Shown here piece after piece: positions 53,871 through 62,079 of a stretch of 64,000 nt of DNA. Made by a program: the position numbers and the translations under genes. Below the pieces are notes generated by a model. That model did no database searches. It worked only from the letters and a program-made list of their open reading frames with translations, and had not been told where the DNA came from. The stretch spans positions 372,001 through 436,000 of the forward strand of contig NZ_JAHFVK010000002.1 in the NCBI RefSeq assembly GCF_018599195.1, in the 5' to 3' direction. This DNA is from Croceibacterium selenioxidans. GTDB lineage: Bacteria > Pseudomonadota > Alphaproteobacteria > Sphingomonadales > Sphingomonadaceae. Within the stretch, counting starts at the first letter, position 1. Each line of letters opens with the position of its first letter.

Positions 53871-55307
53871 TTACGCGTTGACGAGCGTGCTCGCGCCGAC
53901 GCCCTTCTGGCGCCAGGAGTCAGCGTAGGAGTCACGCGCCACGGCCGAGTACGGAACCGGCGATACGGTCGCGCGGATTTCGAACTGGACGTGCGGCTCG
54001 ACGGTCGGCTTGCTGGTGCCGCCGTTGGGTTCGCCCCAAACCAGCGTCACTTCCTTGCCGAACTCGACGTGAGCCGGATCGATCATCGCGAGCGAGAGCA
54101 TGGCGCCCTCGTTCGAGCTGTAGCCGATCCAGGTCGAAACGCCGATCACCTTGCCGTCGACCTTGACCTGGTCGAACGGGTGCATCGCGTAGACGGCGCT
54201 CGGGAACTCGAAGTACTTCGCGCGGTCGCCCTTGGCGAAGTTCGACGAGATGGCGGCCATCACGTCTTCGGTGTTGAGAGCCAGGGTGACCTTGGTCTTG
54301 TGGGTCTCGTTCGCCATGCGCTCGAGAGCCTCGCGGCCGACGAACTCATGGTCGAACTTGACGATGTGGCCGTAACCGATGTCCCACGGCGTGAGGTAGT
54401 AGCCCTCGATGCTGTCGGGAACGTAGGAACCGCCGATCGAGCAGACGCCAGCGTAGGACTTGCCCGAAGCCCAGGCGCGGAAGTCCTTCATCATCTGGCT
54501 GTCGCCGGTGTAGAACGCGGGCAGCGGGGAAGGCAGCCAGCCGGATTCCAGCGTGTTCGACGAATAAGCGCGACCGCCGACCAGGGTCAGGCCGTCGTTC
54601 TTGCCGGCTTCGACCAGGGCCGAGTGAACCGCCTGGTAGTCTTCCCACGGACCGAACAGCTCGTAGCCCGGCTGACCGGCCATGCCGTGACGGAGGGCGA
54701 TGACGTCCTTACCGTTGATGTCGACGTGAGCCATGTTGAAGAACTTCAGGTCCGGCGCGGTCTGGCCCATCGCCTGGCTGAGGATCTTCATCGCGTTCGG
54801 ACCCTGGAGCTGGAAGCGATAGTTCTTGCGCTTGCCATCGGTGCGCAGCGCGGTGCGCTCGTCACGCTCGACGGTGACGTTCCACTTGCTGCCATCCGGC
54901 TTCGGATACTGAGCGTGGAATTCAACCCACTCGATCGCCGGGGCGCGGCCGACGAGGCTGAATTCGTTCTCGGCCAGGTAGAACAGGATCACGTCGCCGA
55001 TGACGTAGCCGTCCGGGGTCACCGGAACGTACTGCTTCGCCTTGTTGACGGTGAAGTTCTTGAAGCTGTTGATCGCGGTGTATTCGAGCAGCGCGAAAGC
55101 GTCCGGACCACGGACGTAGAGCTCGACCATGTGGTAGGACTGGTTGAAGAGCACGGCGCTCTTCGCCCAGGCGCGCTGTTCGTTGCGCCAGTTCGAGTAT
55201 TCAGCCGGCACGCCCGGATAGACGTTCGGGCCGACTTGCTGGTTGCGCAGGAAGTCGACGACGTCGCCTGCCTGGTCCAGCTTCTGCTGCAGCGTTTGTT
55301 CAGTCAT
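53871..55307 (-). CDS. LigM/DesA-type tetrahydrofolate-dependent aryl O-demethylase, second copy
   Basis: A 478-residue GcvT-fold aryl O-demethylase related to the protein at 19613 over the whole length. Arg121 and Tyr248 occupy the positions of the LigM catalytic Arg122 and Tyr247. Around the substrate pocket AVLFNQSYHM replaces [10 protein letters not shown], and a seven-residue insertion lies near 138-146 (PKPDGSK), so the substrate should differ, for instance syringate or another methoxyl. It starts with GGAGAGG upstream of ATG 55307. It follows the alpha/beta hydrolase gene by 12 bases (same strand) and is divergent, with it, from metF-folD, which would oxidise its 5-methyl-THF product. 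Confidence 0.88.
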   Translation of the reverse strand: MTEQTLQQKLDQAGDVVDFLRNQQVGPNVYPGVPAEYSNWRNEQRAWAKSAVLFNQSYHMVELYVRGPDAFALLEYTAINSFKNFTVNKAKQYVPVTPDGYVIGDVILFYLAENEFSLVGRAPAIEWVEFHAQYPKPDGSKWNVTVERDERTALRTDGKRKNYRFQLQGPNAMKILSQAMGQTAPDLKFFNMAHVDINGKDVIALRHGMAGQPGYELFGPWEDYQAVHSALVEAGKNDGLTLVGGRAYSSNTLESGWLPSPLPAFYTGDSQMMKDFRAWASGKSYAGVCSIGGSYVPDSIEGYYLTPWDIGYGHIVKFDHEFVGREALERMANETHKTKVTLALNTEDVMAAISSNFAKGDRAKYFEFPSAVYAMHPFDQVKVDGKVIGVSTWIGYSSNEGAMLSLAMIDPAHVEFGKEVTLVWGEPNGGTSKPTVEPHVQFEIRATVSPVPYSAVARDSYADSWRQKGVGASTLVNA

Positions 55308-55319
55308 TCTATGCCTCTC

Positions 55320-56051
55320 CTAAAGGCGGGTTGACGGGTAAGGGTTCTTCTCGTTCGCCGGCTCATTGAGCCAGGCGGCGATGGCTTGGTTGACCGCGTC
55401 GGGCGCCTCGAGCGGCAGCATGTGCCCCGCACCCTCTACGATTACCAGTGTGGAATCGGCGATCCGGTCGGCGATTGCCTCGTGCTGCGGCGGCGGGCTC
55501 CATCCGTCCAGCTCGCCAGTCATGACCAGCGTCGGACAAGCGATCTCCGCCAGCAGGCTTTCCTGTTCCGGCCGGGTCAGCAGCGCGTTGATCTGGGCGT
55601 CGAAAACGTCCTGGCCCATGCTCAGGCACATCTGCCGCATCGGGGCGTAGAGCCCGGGCTTGTCGCGGTTAACTTCGGCGACCATCGGCGGCAGCCAGGT
55701 GTCGACCAGCTTTTCGAAGCCCTGTTCGTGACCGAGCGCCTGCAGCGCGTGGCGGTTGGCCGGCTCCGTCGGGCGAAGCGAGTGAACGCCGGTGCTCGAA
55801 ATGGCCAGGCGACGGACGCGGTGCGGCGCAAGGCGGAACACCTCCAGCGCGACTCGGCCGCCCATCGAATGGCCGAACAGGTCGAATCGCTCGGGCGCCT
55901 GATCCAGCGCAATCTGCGCCATCTCGGGAAGCGTATTGGCGAGGCCATAGCTGTTGACGGCCTTAGACCCGGGAAACGCAGCAATTTGCGGCGCAAAGGT
56001 GCGCGCATCGCAGATCAGCCCGGGGAGGAACAGCAGCATCGCTCTCGTCAT
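55320..56051 (-). CDS. Alpha/beta hydrolase
   Basis: A 243-residue hydrolase: RAMLLFLPGLICDARTFAPQ at the oxyanion region, nucleophile in FGHSMGGRVALEVF, acid in GELDGWSPPP and catalytic histidine in GAGHMLPLEAPDAV. It is upstream of and co-transcribed with the demethylase, so hydrolysis of a methoxylated ester or of a ring-cleavage intermediate is plausible. ATG 56051; an ATG at 56039 is an alternative. Confidence 0.86.
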   Translation of the reverse strand: MTRAMLLFLPGLICDARTFAPQIAAFPGSKAVNSYGLANTLPEMAQIALDQAPERFDLFGHSMGGRVALEVFRLAPHRVRRLAISSTGVHSLRPTEPANRHALQALGHEQGFEKLVDTWLPPMVAEVNRDKPGLYAPMRQMCLSMGQDVFDAQINALLTRPEQESLLAEIACPTLVMTGELDGWSPPPQHEAIADRIADSTLVIVEGAGHMLPLEAPDAVNQAIAAWLNEPANEKNPYPSTRL

Positions 56052-56070
56052 GTTGTTCGCAGGTGTGAAA

Positions 56071-56088
56071 ATTTCGTCTATCCGAAAA
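56071..56088. promoter_or_regulatory. Candidate operator ATTTCGTCTATCCGAAAA between the demethylase operon and metF
   Basis: It shares 14 of 18 positions with the inverted repeat at 51688-51705 and occupies the divergent promoter region (start of the alpha/beta hydrolase at 56051, metF at 56168). A site here could control both directions. Proposed regulator: the IclR protein at 52843. Confidence 0.5.
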
Positions 56089-56167
56089 CAATCAGTCGCG
56101 CTAGGGGCTTTGTCATCGCGCGCGAAACGCTTATGGCGCCGCCGCGCACACGAGAGGAGCTGAATCG

Positions 56168-57040
56168 ATGTCCTATGCCTCAATCCACCCCGATTGGGAG
56201 AAGCCCCGTCGCAATATGGCCGACGGCTATTCGTTGGAAATGACGGCCAAGGAAATCGAAGGCCTGCGCGAAGCCGCGCCGCTGATTCGCCCCGGCACGC
56301 AGATCGCAGTGACCTTCCTTCCCGGTGAGGAAATCGAACAGCGCGTCGAAGCCGCCGTTCTGGTCCGCGAGCTCGGGTTCGAACCGATCGTCCACCTGTC
56401 GGCCCGCCGCATCCTGTCGGAAGAGCAGCTCGACAAGTATCTCGAAGACATCACCACCAAGGCGGGCGTGAAGCGCGTCTTCATCATCGCGGGCGACCCG
56501 CCGGAGGCCGAAGGCCCCTATTCGGACTCACTGCAGATCATCGAGACCGGCCTGTTGCAGAAGCACGGCATCCAGATCGTCGGCATCGGCGGCCACCCGG
56601 AAGGCCACCCGAACAACACCCCCGAACAGCTGTGGGATTGGATGGAGCGCAAGATCGCCGCCATCCGCGCCGGCGGCATGACTCCCCTGGTCGTCACCCA
56701 GTTCGCCTTTGACGACGACGCGATCGTCGAATGGGTCGGCGAAATGCGCAAGCGCGGCATCGACGTGCCGGTGCGCCTCGGCGTCCCCGGCCCGGCCGGC
56801 ATCAAGCGCCTGCTCGGCTTCGCCAAGCGCTGCGGCGTCGGCGCCTCGGCCAGCGTGATGAAGAAGTACGGCATCTCGCTGACCAACCTCATCGGCAGCG
56901 CCGGTCCGGACAAGCTGGTCAACTCGCTCGACAAGAAGCTCAACGACGAAGAGCATGGCCGCGTGCGCCTGCACTTCTATCCGTTCGGTGCGCTGACCCC
57001 GTCGGCCGAGTGGATCAACCAGTACGACGCGAAGCACTGA
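56168..57040 (+). CDS. metF: 5,10-methylenetetrahydrofolate reductase
   Basis: A 290-residue FAD-dependent MetF. Motifs: EIEGLREAAPLIRPGTQIAVTFLPGEE, HLSARRILSEEQLDKYLED, RVFIIAGDPPEAEGPYSDSLQII and PVRLGVPGPAGIKRLLGFAKRCGVGAS. Two lines of reasoning apply: in methionine synthesis it reduces methylene-THF; beside an O-demethylase it should run the other way and oxidise 5-methyl-THF. In Sphingobium SYK-6 metF is the neighbour of ligM. Here folD follows eight bases after the stop, and both face the second LigM-type gene. The N-terminus (SYASIHPDWEKPRRNMADGY) is longer than in E. coli MetF. Confidence 0.9.
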   Translation: MSYASIHPDWEKPRRNMADGYSLEMTAKEIEGLREAAPLIRPGTQIAVTFLPGEEIEQRVEAAVLVRELGFEPIVHLSARRILSEEQLDKYLEDITTKAGVKRVFIIAGDPPEAEGPYSDSLQIIETGLLQKHGIQIVGIGGHPEGHPNNTPEQLWDWMERKIAAIRAGGMTPLVVTQFAFDDDAIVEWVGEMRKRGIDVPVRLGVPGPAGIKRLLGFAKRCGVGASASVMKKYGISLTNLIGSAGPDKLVNSLDKKLNDEEHGRVRLHFYPFGALTPSAEWINQYDAKH

Positions 57041-57048
57041 GACCCGGC

Positions 57049-57990
57049 ATGGCAGAGGTGATCGACGGCCGGAAGGTAGCGGCCAAACTGGACGAGCAGA
57101 CAAAGGCAGAAGTCGACGCGTTGGTCGCGGCGGGGGGTCCCCGCCCCGGCCTGACCGTGATCCTGGTGGGTGACGACGGCGCGAGCCAGGTCTACGTCCG
57201 CCGCAAGATCAAGGGTTGCGAAAAGGTCGGCATCCGTTCGTCCGAACACCGCCTGCCGGCCGACACCACTCAGGACGAGTTGCTGGCGCTCATCGACCAG
57301 CTCAACCACGACCCTGACGTGCACGGCATCCTCTGCCAGGTGCCGCTGCCCGCGCATATCGACACCCGCACGGTGCTCGGCGCGATCAGCCCGGAGAAGG
57401 ACGTCGACGGCTTCCACCCGGTCAACGTCGGCCGCCTCTCCACCGGCACCGGAGGCATCGTGCCCTGCACGCCGCTCGGCATCATGCTGCTGCTGGAGAG
57501 CGTGGTCGACGATTTCGTCGGCAAGGACGCGGTGGTGATCGGCAAGTCGAACATCGTGGGCAAGCCGGTCGCGCTGCTGCTGCTCGACCGCGAGTGCACC
57601 GTGACCGTCACCCACATCTACACCGAGAACCTGCCCGAGATCGCCGCCAAGGCCGACATCATCGTCGCCGCCGCTGGGGCTCCGGAACTGGTCAAGGGCT
57701 CGTGGGTCAAGCCGGGCGCGGTCGTGATCGACGTCGGCATCACCCGCATCATGGGTGAGGACGGCAAGGAGAAGCTGGTTGGCGACGTCAAGTTCGACGA
57801 AGTCCAGCACGCCAAGGCGGTAACGCCGGTCCCGGGCGGCGTTGGTCCGATGACCATTGCCTGCCTGCTGCACAACACCGTCCAGGCCGCCAAGACCATC
57901 AGCGAAGCCAAGGCCCCAAACGGCGACAGCGACTATCGTGACGCGCCCGACCGGTCGCTGATCTACGGCGAGGGCGCCTCGCTCGATTGA
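57049..57990 (+). CDS. folD: Bifunctional methylene-THF dehydrogenase / methenyl-THF cyclohydrolase
   Basis: A 313-residue FolD. Catalytic K in YVRRKIKGCEKVGI, conserved QVPLPAHID, KDVDGFHPVNVGRL, PCTPLGIMLLLE, VIGKSNIVGKPVALLLL and GGVGPMTIACLLHNT are all present. It interconverts methylene-, methenyl- and 10-formyl-THF, the next two steps after MetF in oxidising methyl groups. It is eight bases after metF. The C-terminus is longer than usual by about 15 residues (SDYRDAPDRSLIYGEGASLD). The final formate-producing step (purU or fhs) is not in the window. Confidence 0.96.
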   Translation: MAEVIDGRKVAAKLDEQTKAEVDALVAAGGPRPGLTVILVGDDGASQVYVRRKIKGCEKVGIRSSEHRLPADTTQDELLALIDQLNHDPDVHGILCQVPLPAHIDTRTVLGAISPEKDVDGFHPVNVGRLSTGTGGIVPCTPLGIMLLLESVVDDFVGKDAVVIGKSNIVGKPVALLLLDRECTVTVTHIYTENLPEIAAKADIIVAAAGAPELVKGSWVKPGAVVIDVGITRIMGEDGKEKLVGDVKFDEVQHAKAVTPVPGGVGPMTIACLLHNTVQAAKTISEAKAPNGDSDYRDAPDRSLIYGEGASLD

Positions 57991-58014
57991 GAACTAGCGG
58001 TTTGCTCTCCACCC

Positions 58015-58050
58015 GGCGGTAAGGTCCGCTGTGGTGGAAAGCGGACGGTT
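58015..58050. repeat. Family 3 intergenic repeat (GTCCGC / GCGGAC)
   Basis: GTCCGC-TGTGGTGGAAA-GCGGAC, followed by GGTTCACAG. It is the first of about five degenerate copies of a repeat spread over 58.0-60.9 kb. Confidence 0.6.
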
Positions 58051-58073
58051 CACAGAGTCATACTCTTCGCTGG

Positions 58074-58868
58074 CTAGTCGCCGGGATGCTGTCCGGCTCG
58101 CTGCGGCACCGCCCAGACCAGCAGCACTATTGCCAACGCCAGCACGACCGAGGCAAGCGGACGACTGACCTCAAAGCCTCCGCTGCCGATCGGTTTGTCG
58201 AGCAGGTCGCCGATCGTCGCGCCCAGGGGTCGGGTAAGGATGAACGCCGCCCAGAACAGCAGCACGCGCGAGATCGAGGTCGCGTAGTAGAGCGCGGCCA
58301 ATATTAAGAGCAGGGCGCCGAAGAACAGGGCGCCACCTCCGTAGCCCATGCTGGAATCGGCGATCCAATCGCCGAGCGCGGTGCCCAGCGTCTGCGAGAA
58401 GGTGATCGTGATCCAATAGAACAGCTCTTCGCGGGGGCTGACGATTGAGTTGACCGACACCGACCCGGTTGCTTTGTGCCAGGCCAGTAGCGAGAGCAGC
58501 ACACAGGCGAACAACAACAGCGAACCGCCCGGATAGCCGATCCCGAGCGAGCGTGTGACGAAGTCAGCCAGTGTGGTGCCGGCAGTGGTCGAGGCGACTA
58601 TCGTTGCCCAGTAGAGCCAGGCATTGAACCGGCGCGCCTTGATTTGCGCCCAAACCAGCGCGGCGAACAGCGCGCCGAAGATCAAGGTTCCGATCAAATA
58701 GCCATTAAGTCCGCCTTGTCCGGCGTGGGGCGTGGTCTCGCCTAGCCAGCTCATCGAGACGCTGTCGCCGCCGGTCTCACCAAGCGTCGTGGCAAGGATC
58801 TTGATGATCCAGAAACCCAACGTGACCGCGGGGACTTTGGTCAGCGTGTCGCGAGCGTCGATTACCAT
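58074..58868 (-). CDS. COG4705-type multi-pass membrane protein
   Basis: A 264-residue membrane protein with about seven to eight hydrophobic segments. It has a four-fold internal similarity of segments: TLGFWIIKILATTLGETGGD, ATIVASTTAGTTLADFVTRSLG, WITITFSQTLGTALGDWIAD and WAAFILTRPLGATIGDLLDKP, each containing T-L/G-x-T-L/G-D. This is COG4705, membrane-anchored proteins of unknown function. ATG 58868. No partner gene. Confidence 0.85.
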   Translation of the reverse strand: MVIDARDTLTKVPAVTLGFWIIKILATTLGETGGDSVSMSWLGETTPHAGQGGLNGYLIGTLIFGALFAALVWAQIKARRFNAWLYWATIVASTTAGTTLADFVTRSLGIGYPGGSLLLFACVLLSLLAWHKATGSVSVNSIVSPREELFYWITITFSQTLGTALGDWIADSSMGYGGGALFFGALLLILAALYYATSISRVLLFWAAFILTRPLGATIGDLLDKPIGSGGFEVSRPLASVVLALAIVLLVWAVPQRAGQHPGD

Positions 58869-58895
58869 TCGCGGTCTCCTGCAGGCCTGTCCAGA

Positions 58896-59609
58896 CTAAG
58901 GGCTCGTTCCAGCGCCCTCAATCGACTTCCGCGATTGGAGCTGCTTTGCGGCTAGGGAACAGCCCACGGCCCATAGTCCGCCCACCACCCAACCGGCGAG
59001 GACATCGGTTGGCCAGTGCACCCCAAGATAGATCCGCGTGCACCCCACCAGGACTGTGAGCGAAATCGCCGCGGAAATGAGGTAGATTCGAACGGAGCGC
59101 CGCTGCGCGCTCCGCGCGAGCAGCACGGCGAGGGTAAGATAGACGATCGCCGAGTTCATGGCGTGACCGCTGGGGAAGCTCGCAGAATGCGTGCCCACCA
59201 AGTGGGTGACAATGTCGGGCCGCGCGCGGGCGTAGACCCATTTCAGCAGGGTTCCAGCGGCGAAACCGCTGGCCACAGCTGCCAGCATATAGGCCGCAAT
59301 TGTCGGCTTCCGCTCCACCAGCAGGTAACCTGTCGCCAGACATGTGATCAACGAGAGAACAGCAACGCTTCCGAGCGCGGTCAGGTCGATTATGGCGTGG
59401 GTGAGCCACGGTGGCCCGATGGGCAGGGCCGAGTCCCCCGGAACGCGAAGGGCGAGCACGATCGCGCGATCGACCGCCATCGTATCGCCTTCCACGATTT
59501 CGGAGGCCGCCTTCGCAAGGATCATCGCACCCGCCAACAAGGCGACGAATAGAAGCAGGACGCGGCTTTCAAAGCGATGGTTCGAGAGGAGATGAAATCG
59601 TCGGCGCAT
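58896..59609 (-). CDS. PAP2-family phosphatase
   Basis: A 237-residue type 2 phosphatidic acid phosphatase with about six membrane segments. Catalytic motifs are KWVYARARP (C1), PSGHAMNSA (C2) and RIYLGVHWPTDVLAGWVVG (C3). The enzyme would dephosphorylate a lipid such as phosphatidic acid or undecaprenyl pyrophosphate at the periplasmic face. It lies 27 bases before COG4705 on the same strand and may share a transcript. Confidence 0.9.
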   Translation of the reverse strand: MRRRFHLLSNHRFESRVLLLFVALLAGAMILAKAASEIVEGDTMAVDRAIVLALRVPGDSALPIGPPWLTHAIIDLTALGSVAVLSLITCLATGYLLVERKPTIAAYMLAAVASGFAAGTLLKWVYARARPDIVTHLVGTHSASFPSGHAMNSAIVYLTLAVLLARSAQRRSVRIYLISAAISLTVLVGCTRIYLGVHWPTDVLAGWVVGGLWAVGCSLAAKQLQSRKSIEGAGTSP

Positions 59610-59680
59610 CAGGGGCTAACGAACGATTTCGGCAATGGTGTCAGACCGGCAGCGCGAGTGCCTCTTTGAGCCGGCCATCG

Positions 59681-59780
59681 TAAGGTCCGCAATGGGTCGT
59701 TTGCAGACGGACCGCTTTGGAGCGAGCGACGATTTGCGCTTTTGCTGGTCGGAATGACCGAGATGGGTGGATAGCGGACA
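59681..59780. repeat. Family 3 intergenic repeat
   Basis: GTCCGCAATGGGTCG-TTTGCAGACGGACCGC at 59691-59722 and a TGGTCGGAATGACCGA...GGGTGGATAGCGGACA end at 59740-59780, i.e. a long version with both outer GTCCGC/GCGGAC ends. Confidence 0.6.
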
Positions 59781-59788
59781 TCTCGCGA

Positions 59789-60106
59789 TCACTGACCGCC
59801 GCTGAAATGTTCGATCAGCGTGTCGCGGTCCAGGCGATAGCAATAGATCGGAGCCCCGCCAGTCGAGAACGCTGGATGACGAAGCACCACGCAGCACTTG
59901 TCGGGGAAACGCACGACGATCGGAATTACGTTTTCCCTAAGCGACTTCTCACCCTCAGCGGCTGGGCCGTTCGAAGACACTTCCCTGTTGATGGCGTCGG
60001 CAACGATGGCATCGTCATAAGGCGAGTTGGGGAACTCCTTGCGTAAATCCTCAATGCTAGTGCCATAAATCGAAGCGGCCGCGACGAACGCGAGGGCGAA
60101 GCTCAT
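59789..60106 (-). CDS. Small exported or envelope protein of unknown function
   Basis: A 105-residue protein with a short hydrophobic N-terminus (SFALAFVAAASIYG) that may be a signal. A pair of cysteines (CCVVLR) and a late cysteine (IYCYRLDRD) are conserved-looking. It is flanked by family 3 repeats and has no recognisable domain. Confidence 0.45.
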   Translation of the reverse strand: MSFALAFVAAASIYGTSIEDLRKEFPNSPYDDAIVADAINREVSSNGPAAEGEKSLRENVIPIVVRFPDKCCVVLRHPAFSTGGAPIYCYRLDRDTLIEHFSGGQ

Positions 60107-60192
60107 TGTACCTCTCCGTCTGGCTTCGCCTTCACCGATTTGCCCCGACGCTCATCACAGTGCTTCATTGCATCGCTCAAACTTGCATCGCT

Positions 60193-60260
60193 CCGGCAAG
60201 GTCCGCAATGGGTCGGGAGCGCTCCGTCCGCAATTGGCCGCGGAGAGTGGAAAGCGGACG
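60193..60260. repeat. Family 3 intergenic repeat
   Basis: GGTCCGCAATGGGTCG...TCCGTCCGCAATTGGCCG...GGAAAGCGGACGTTGGCAAC: two GTCCGCAAT starts in a row, then a GCGGACGTT end. Confidence 0.65.
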
Positions 60261-60273
60261 TTGGCAACATCCT

Positions 60274-60516
60274 TTAACCTGCGGCGCTCTCACTCCCGAG
60301 CCAAGCACATTCCGCTCTTGCGTCGGCCTCAGCTGCCTCGGCCGTTTGATATAGCCCCGAGAAGGCTTCAATCATCCAGTAGGGCGGGTTTTGAAAGTCT
60401 TCATCCGTCCGATACCGGTCGTTGAAGGTGACGTAACGATATAGGCCAGCCTCGCTCCGTTCGATGTCGATGCGATGCTTGTCGTCGCGGCTAGTGAGGG
60501 TCTTGACCGTTTCCAC
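60274..60516 (-). CDS. Small protein of unknown function
   Basis: An 80-residue acidic protein: METVKTLTSRDDKHRIDIERSEAGLYRYVTFNDRYRTDEDFQNPPYWMIEAFSGLYQTAEAAEADARAECAW. It looks like a compact beta-alpha domain and is a likely real gene because of its amino-acid composition, although no family is recognised. Confidence 0.5.
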   Translation of the reverse strand: METVKTLTSRDDKHRIDIERSEAGLYRYVTFNDRYRTDEDFQNPPYWMIEAFSGLYQTAEAAEADARAECAWLGSESAAG

Positions 60517-60574
60517 GCCCCGATCTTCGCAGCACCTGACGGGAAATGTCTAGCGTAGAACTGAGGCCCGCCGA

Positions 60575-60645
60575 ATGCCCGCAATGGGTCGCTAACCGAC
60601 TGTCCGCAATAGGCTGCGAAGGGTGGAAAGCGGACGTTAGCGGCG
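60575..60645. repeat. Family 3 intergenic repeat
   Basis: CCCGCAATGGGTCG-CTAACCGACTGTCCGCAATAGGCTGCG...GGAAAGCGGACGTTAGCGGC: the same order of words as the copy at 60193. Confidence 0.65.
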
Positions 60646-60885
60646 GACTTGCCCGCCCCTAGCCAATCGATTGCTTGCGAGGTTGGCGACGTAACGCGAG
60701 GCTGCTCCCGCGCCGATGATGAACCCGATCAGGACGATTGCTCGGTGCCAAGGCGAAAGCGAGCCTTTGAGCAGTTCGTTTATATAGCCGACGTAGAAGC
60801 ACGCCAGGATGAAGAGCGCCGCGGCTGCAGCGGCGATGATACGCGGGGGGACAAACATCGAGGAATTTTGGCAGTTGGGCTCCAT
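60637..60885 (-). CDS. Small membrane protein of unknown function
   Basis: An 82-residue protein with two hydrophobic segments (PRIIAAAAAALFILACFYVGYI and WHRAIVLIGFIIGAGAASRYVANL) and a positively charged C-terminus (SNRLARGGQVRR). A shorter form from MFVPP (60858) is possible. No family recognised. Confidence 0.45.
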   Translation of the reverse strand: MEPNCQNSSMFVPPRIIAAAAAALFILACFYVGYINELLKGSLSPWHRAIVLIGFIIGAGAASRYVANLASNRLARGGQVRR

Positions 60886-60920
60886 GACCGCAATGGGTCG
60901 TTAGCGGACGGTCCGCATGG
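60885..60920. repeat. Family 3 intergenic repeat
   Basis: ACCGCAATGGGTCG-TTAGCGGACGGTCCGCATGG: the fullest palindromic version, in which the TTAGCGGAC arm folds back onto GTCCGC. Confidence 0.65.
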
Positions 60921-60931
60921 CCGCCTGTCCC

Positions 60932-61285
60932 CTACTGGCGAGCCTGGTCGTCTTTCCGGATCTTCAGCACACCTTCGACGAGTTGCGGGCGCCACTGGTC
61001 CACCATCGTCTTGTAGGCGGTGTCGCGACTCGCCTCATCGATCAGGGGCTGGCGATCCTGCGTGCGAGGTGTCTCGGCACCTGTGCGAAATTTGTCCTGG
61101 CAGGCGCCCAGGGCTGCCTCAACGACAGCGGGGGCCGGCACATTGCTGGTAAGGGCATAGTTTCGCAACGCCGTCTCCGTGCAAGCCTTCCAGGGATCCT
61201 CGGTGTGGTGCGCGGCTGCCAGAGGCGCTGCCACGCCCGAGGTTGCGGCGATCAACACGGCTGATGTCCAAATGGGTTGGATCAC
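60932..61285 (-). CDS. Small exported protein of unknown function
   Basis: A 117-residue protein starting at GTG 61285 (GGGGAGAG upstream) with a signal peptide (IWTSAVLIAATSGVAAPLAAAHH). The mature part has a possible disulfide (WKACTETAL and GACQDKF) and DEASRDTAYKTMVDQWRPQLVEGVLKIRKDDQ, a helical tail. It has no recognised domain. Periplasmic location is likely. Confidence 0.55.
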   Translation of the reverse strand: MIQPIWTSAVLIAATSGVAAPLAAAHHTEDPWKACTETALRNYALTSNVPAPAVVEAALGACQDKFRTGAETPRTQDRQPLIDEASRDTAYKTMVDQWRPQLVEGVLKIRKDDQARQ

Positions 61286-61439
61286 AGTTATCTCTCCCCT
61301 GACGCCCCTCCATAGCATCGATCAGGCCCGTTGGGCGAGAGCGATTGGCATGCCCGGGCTCGCGCAGCAGCGCCGCTATGGGCAGGCAGACATTGCGACC
61401 TTGCCCTATATTAAGGCTCGCCTGAATCGGAGTGTAACT

Positions 61440-61976
61440 ATGGGACCTACCCTCGAAACATCACGCCTGACACTGCGCCTCCCGCGCGAGGAAGACCTCG
61501 ATGGCTGGGCGGCGCTCATGGCGGACGAGGATGCGGCGAAATTCATCGGCGGACCGCTGTCTCGCTCCGCGGCATGGCGGGCGATGGCGACGATGGCCGG
61601 GTCATGGTCACTCAAGGGCTTCGGCATGTTCAGCGTCATCGAAAAGGCGAGCGGGCAATGGATCGGCCGGGTCGGCCCATGGCAGCCTGAAGGATGGCCG
61701 GGCCGGGAAGTAGGCTGGGCGCTGCTCCCGACTGCGTGGGGGAAAGGCTATGCCCGCGAAAGCGCGCAGGCCGCGATTGACTGGGCCTTCGACGCTCTCG
61801 ATTGGAGCGAGGTCATCCACACCATCGATCCGGACAACCTGCCGTCGCAACGTCTGGCTAGGGCGCTCGGCGCGGAGAACGTGGGGCCGACCCGCCTGCC
61901 CGCCCCGCTCGACAACCTGCCGGTTGAGATGTGGCGGCAATCGCGCGAGCAATGGGCGTCGCGCCCGACTGGCTGA
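61440..61976 (+). CDS. GNAT acetyltransferase (RimJ/RimL-like)
   Basis: A 178-residue GNAT of the RimL/RimJ type: LETSRLTLRLPREEDLDGWAALMADEDAAKFIGG opens the domain; WPGREVGWALLPTAWGKGYARESAQAAIDWAFD carries the acetyl-CoA-binding W-x-x-GYA motif; HTIDPDNLPSQRLARALGAENV follows. Substrate could be a protein N-terminus or a small amine. ATG 61440 is the internal start that fits the domain. Confidence 0.9.
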   Translation: MGPTLETSRLTLRLPREEDLDGWAALMADEDAAKFIGGPLSRSAAWRAMATMAGSWSLKGFGMFSVIEKASGQWIGRVGPWQPEGWPGREVGWALLPTAWGKGYARESAQAAIDWAFDALDWSEVIHTIDPDNLPSQRLARALGAENVGPTRLPAPLDNLPVEMWRQSREQWASRPTG

Positions 61977-62079
61977 TAGAATTGCAAAAAACAGCTTTCC
62001 TACAAGCGCTTGCTTGAGCCATCGTGAGACCGGCTCTTTCCCATCGTTGGCTTACCCGCTCGACGCGACTGACCGCGCC

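Noticed and set aside
56052-56167. Possible SAM or SAH riboswitch before metF
   Set aside because: I looked for the conserved cores of SAM-II and SAH riboswitches in the 116-base leader and saw none; the inverted repeat at 56071 suggests a protein-controlled promoter.
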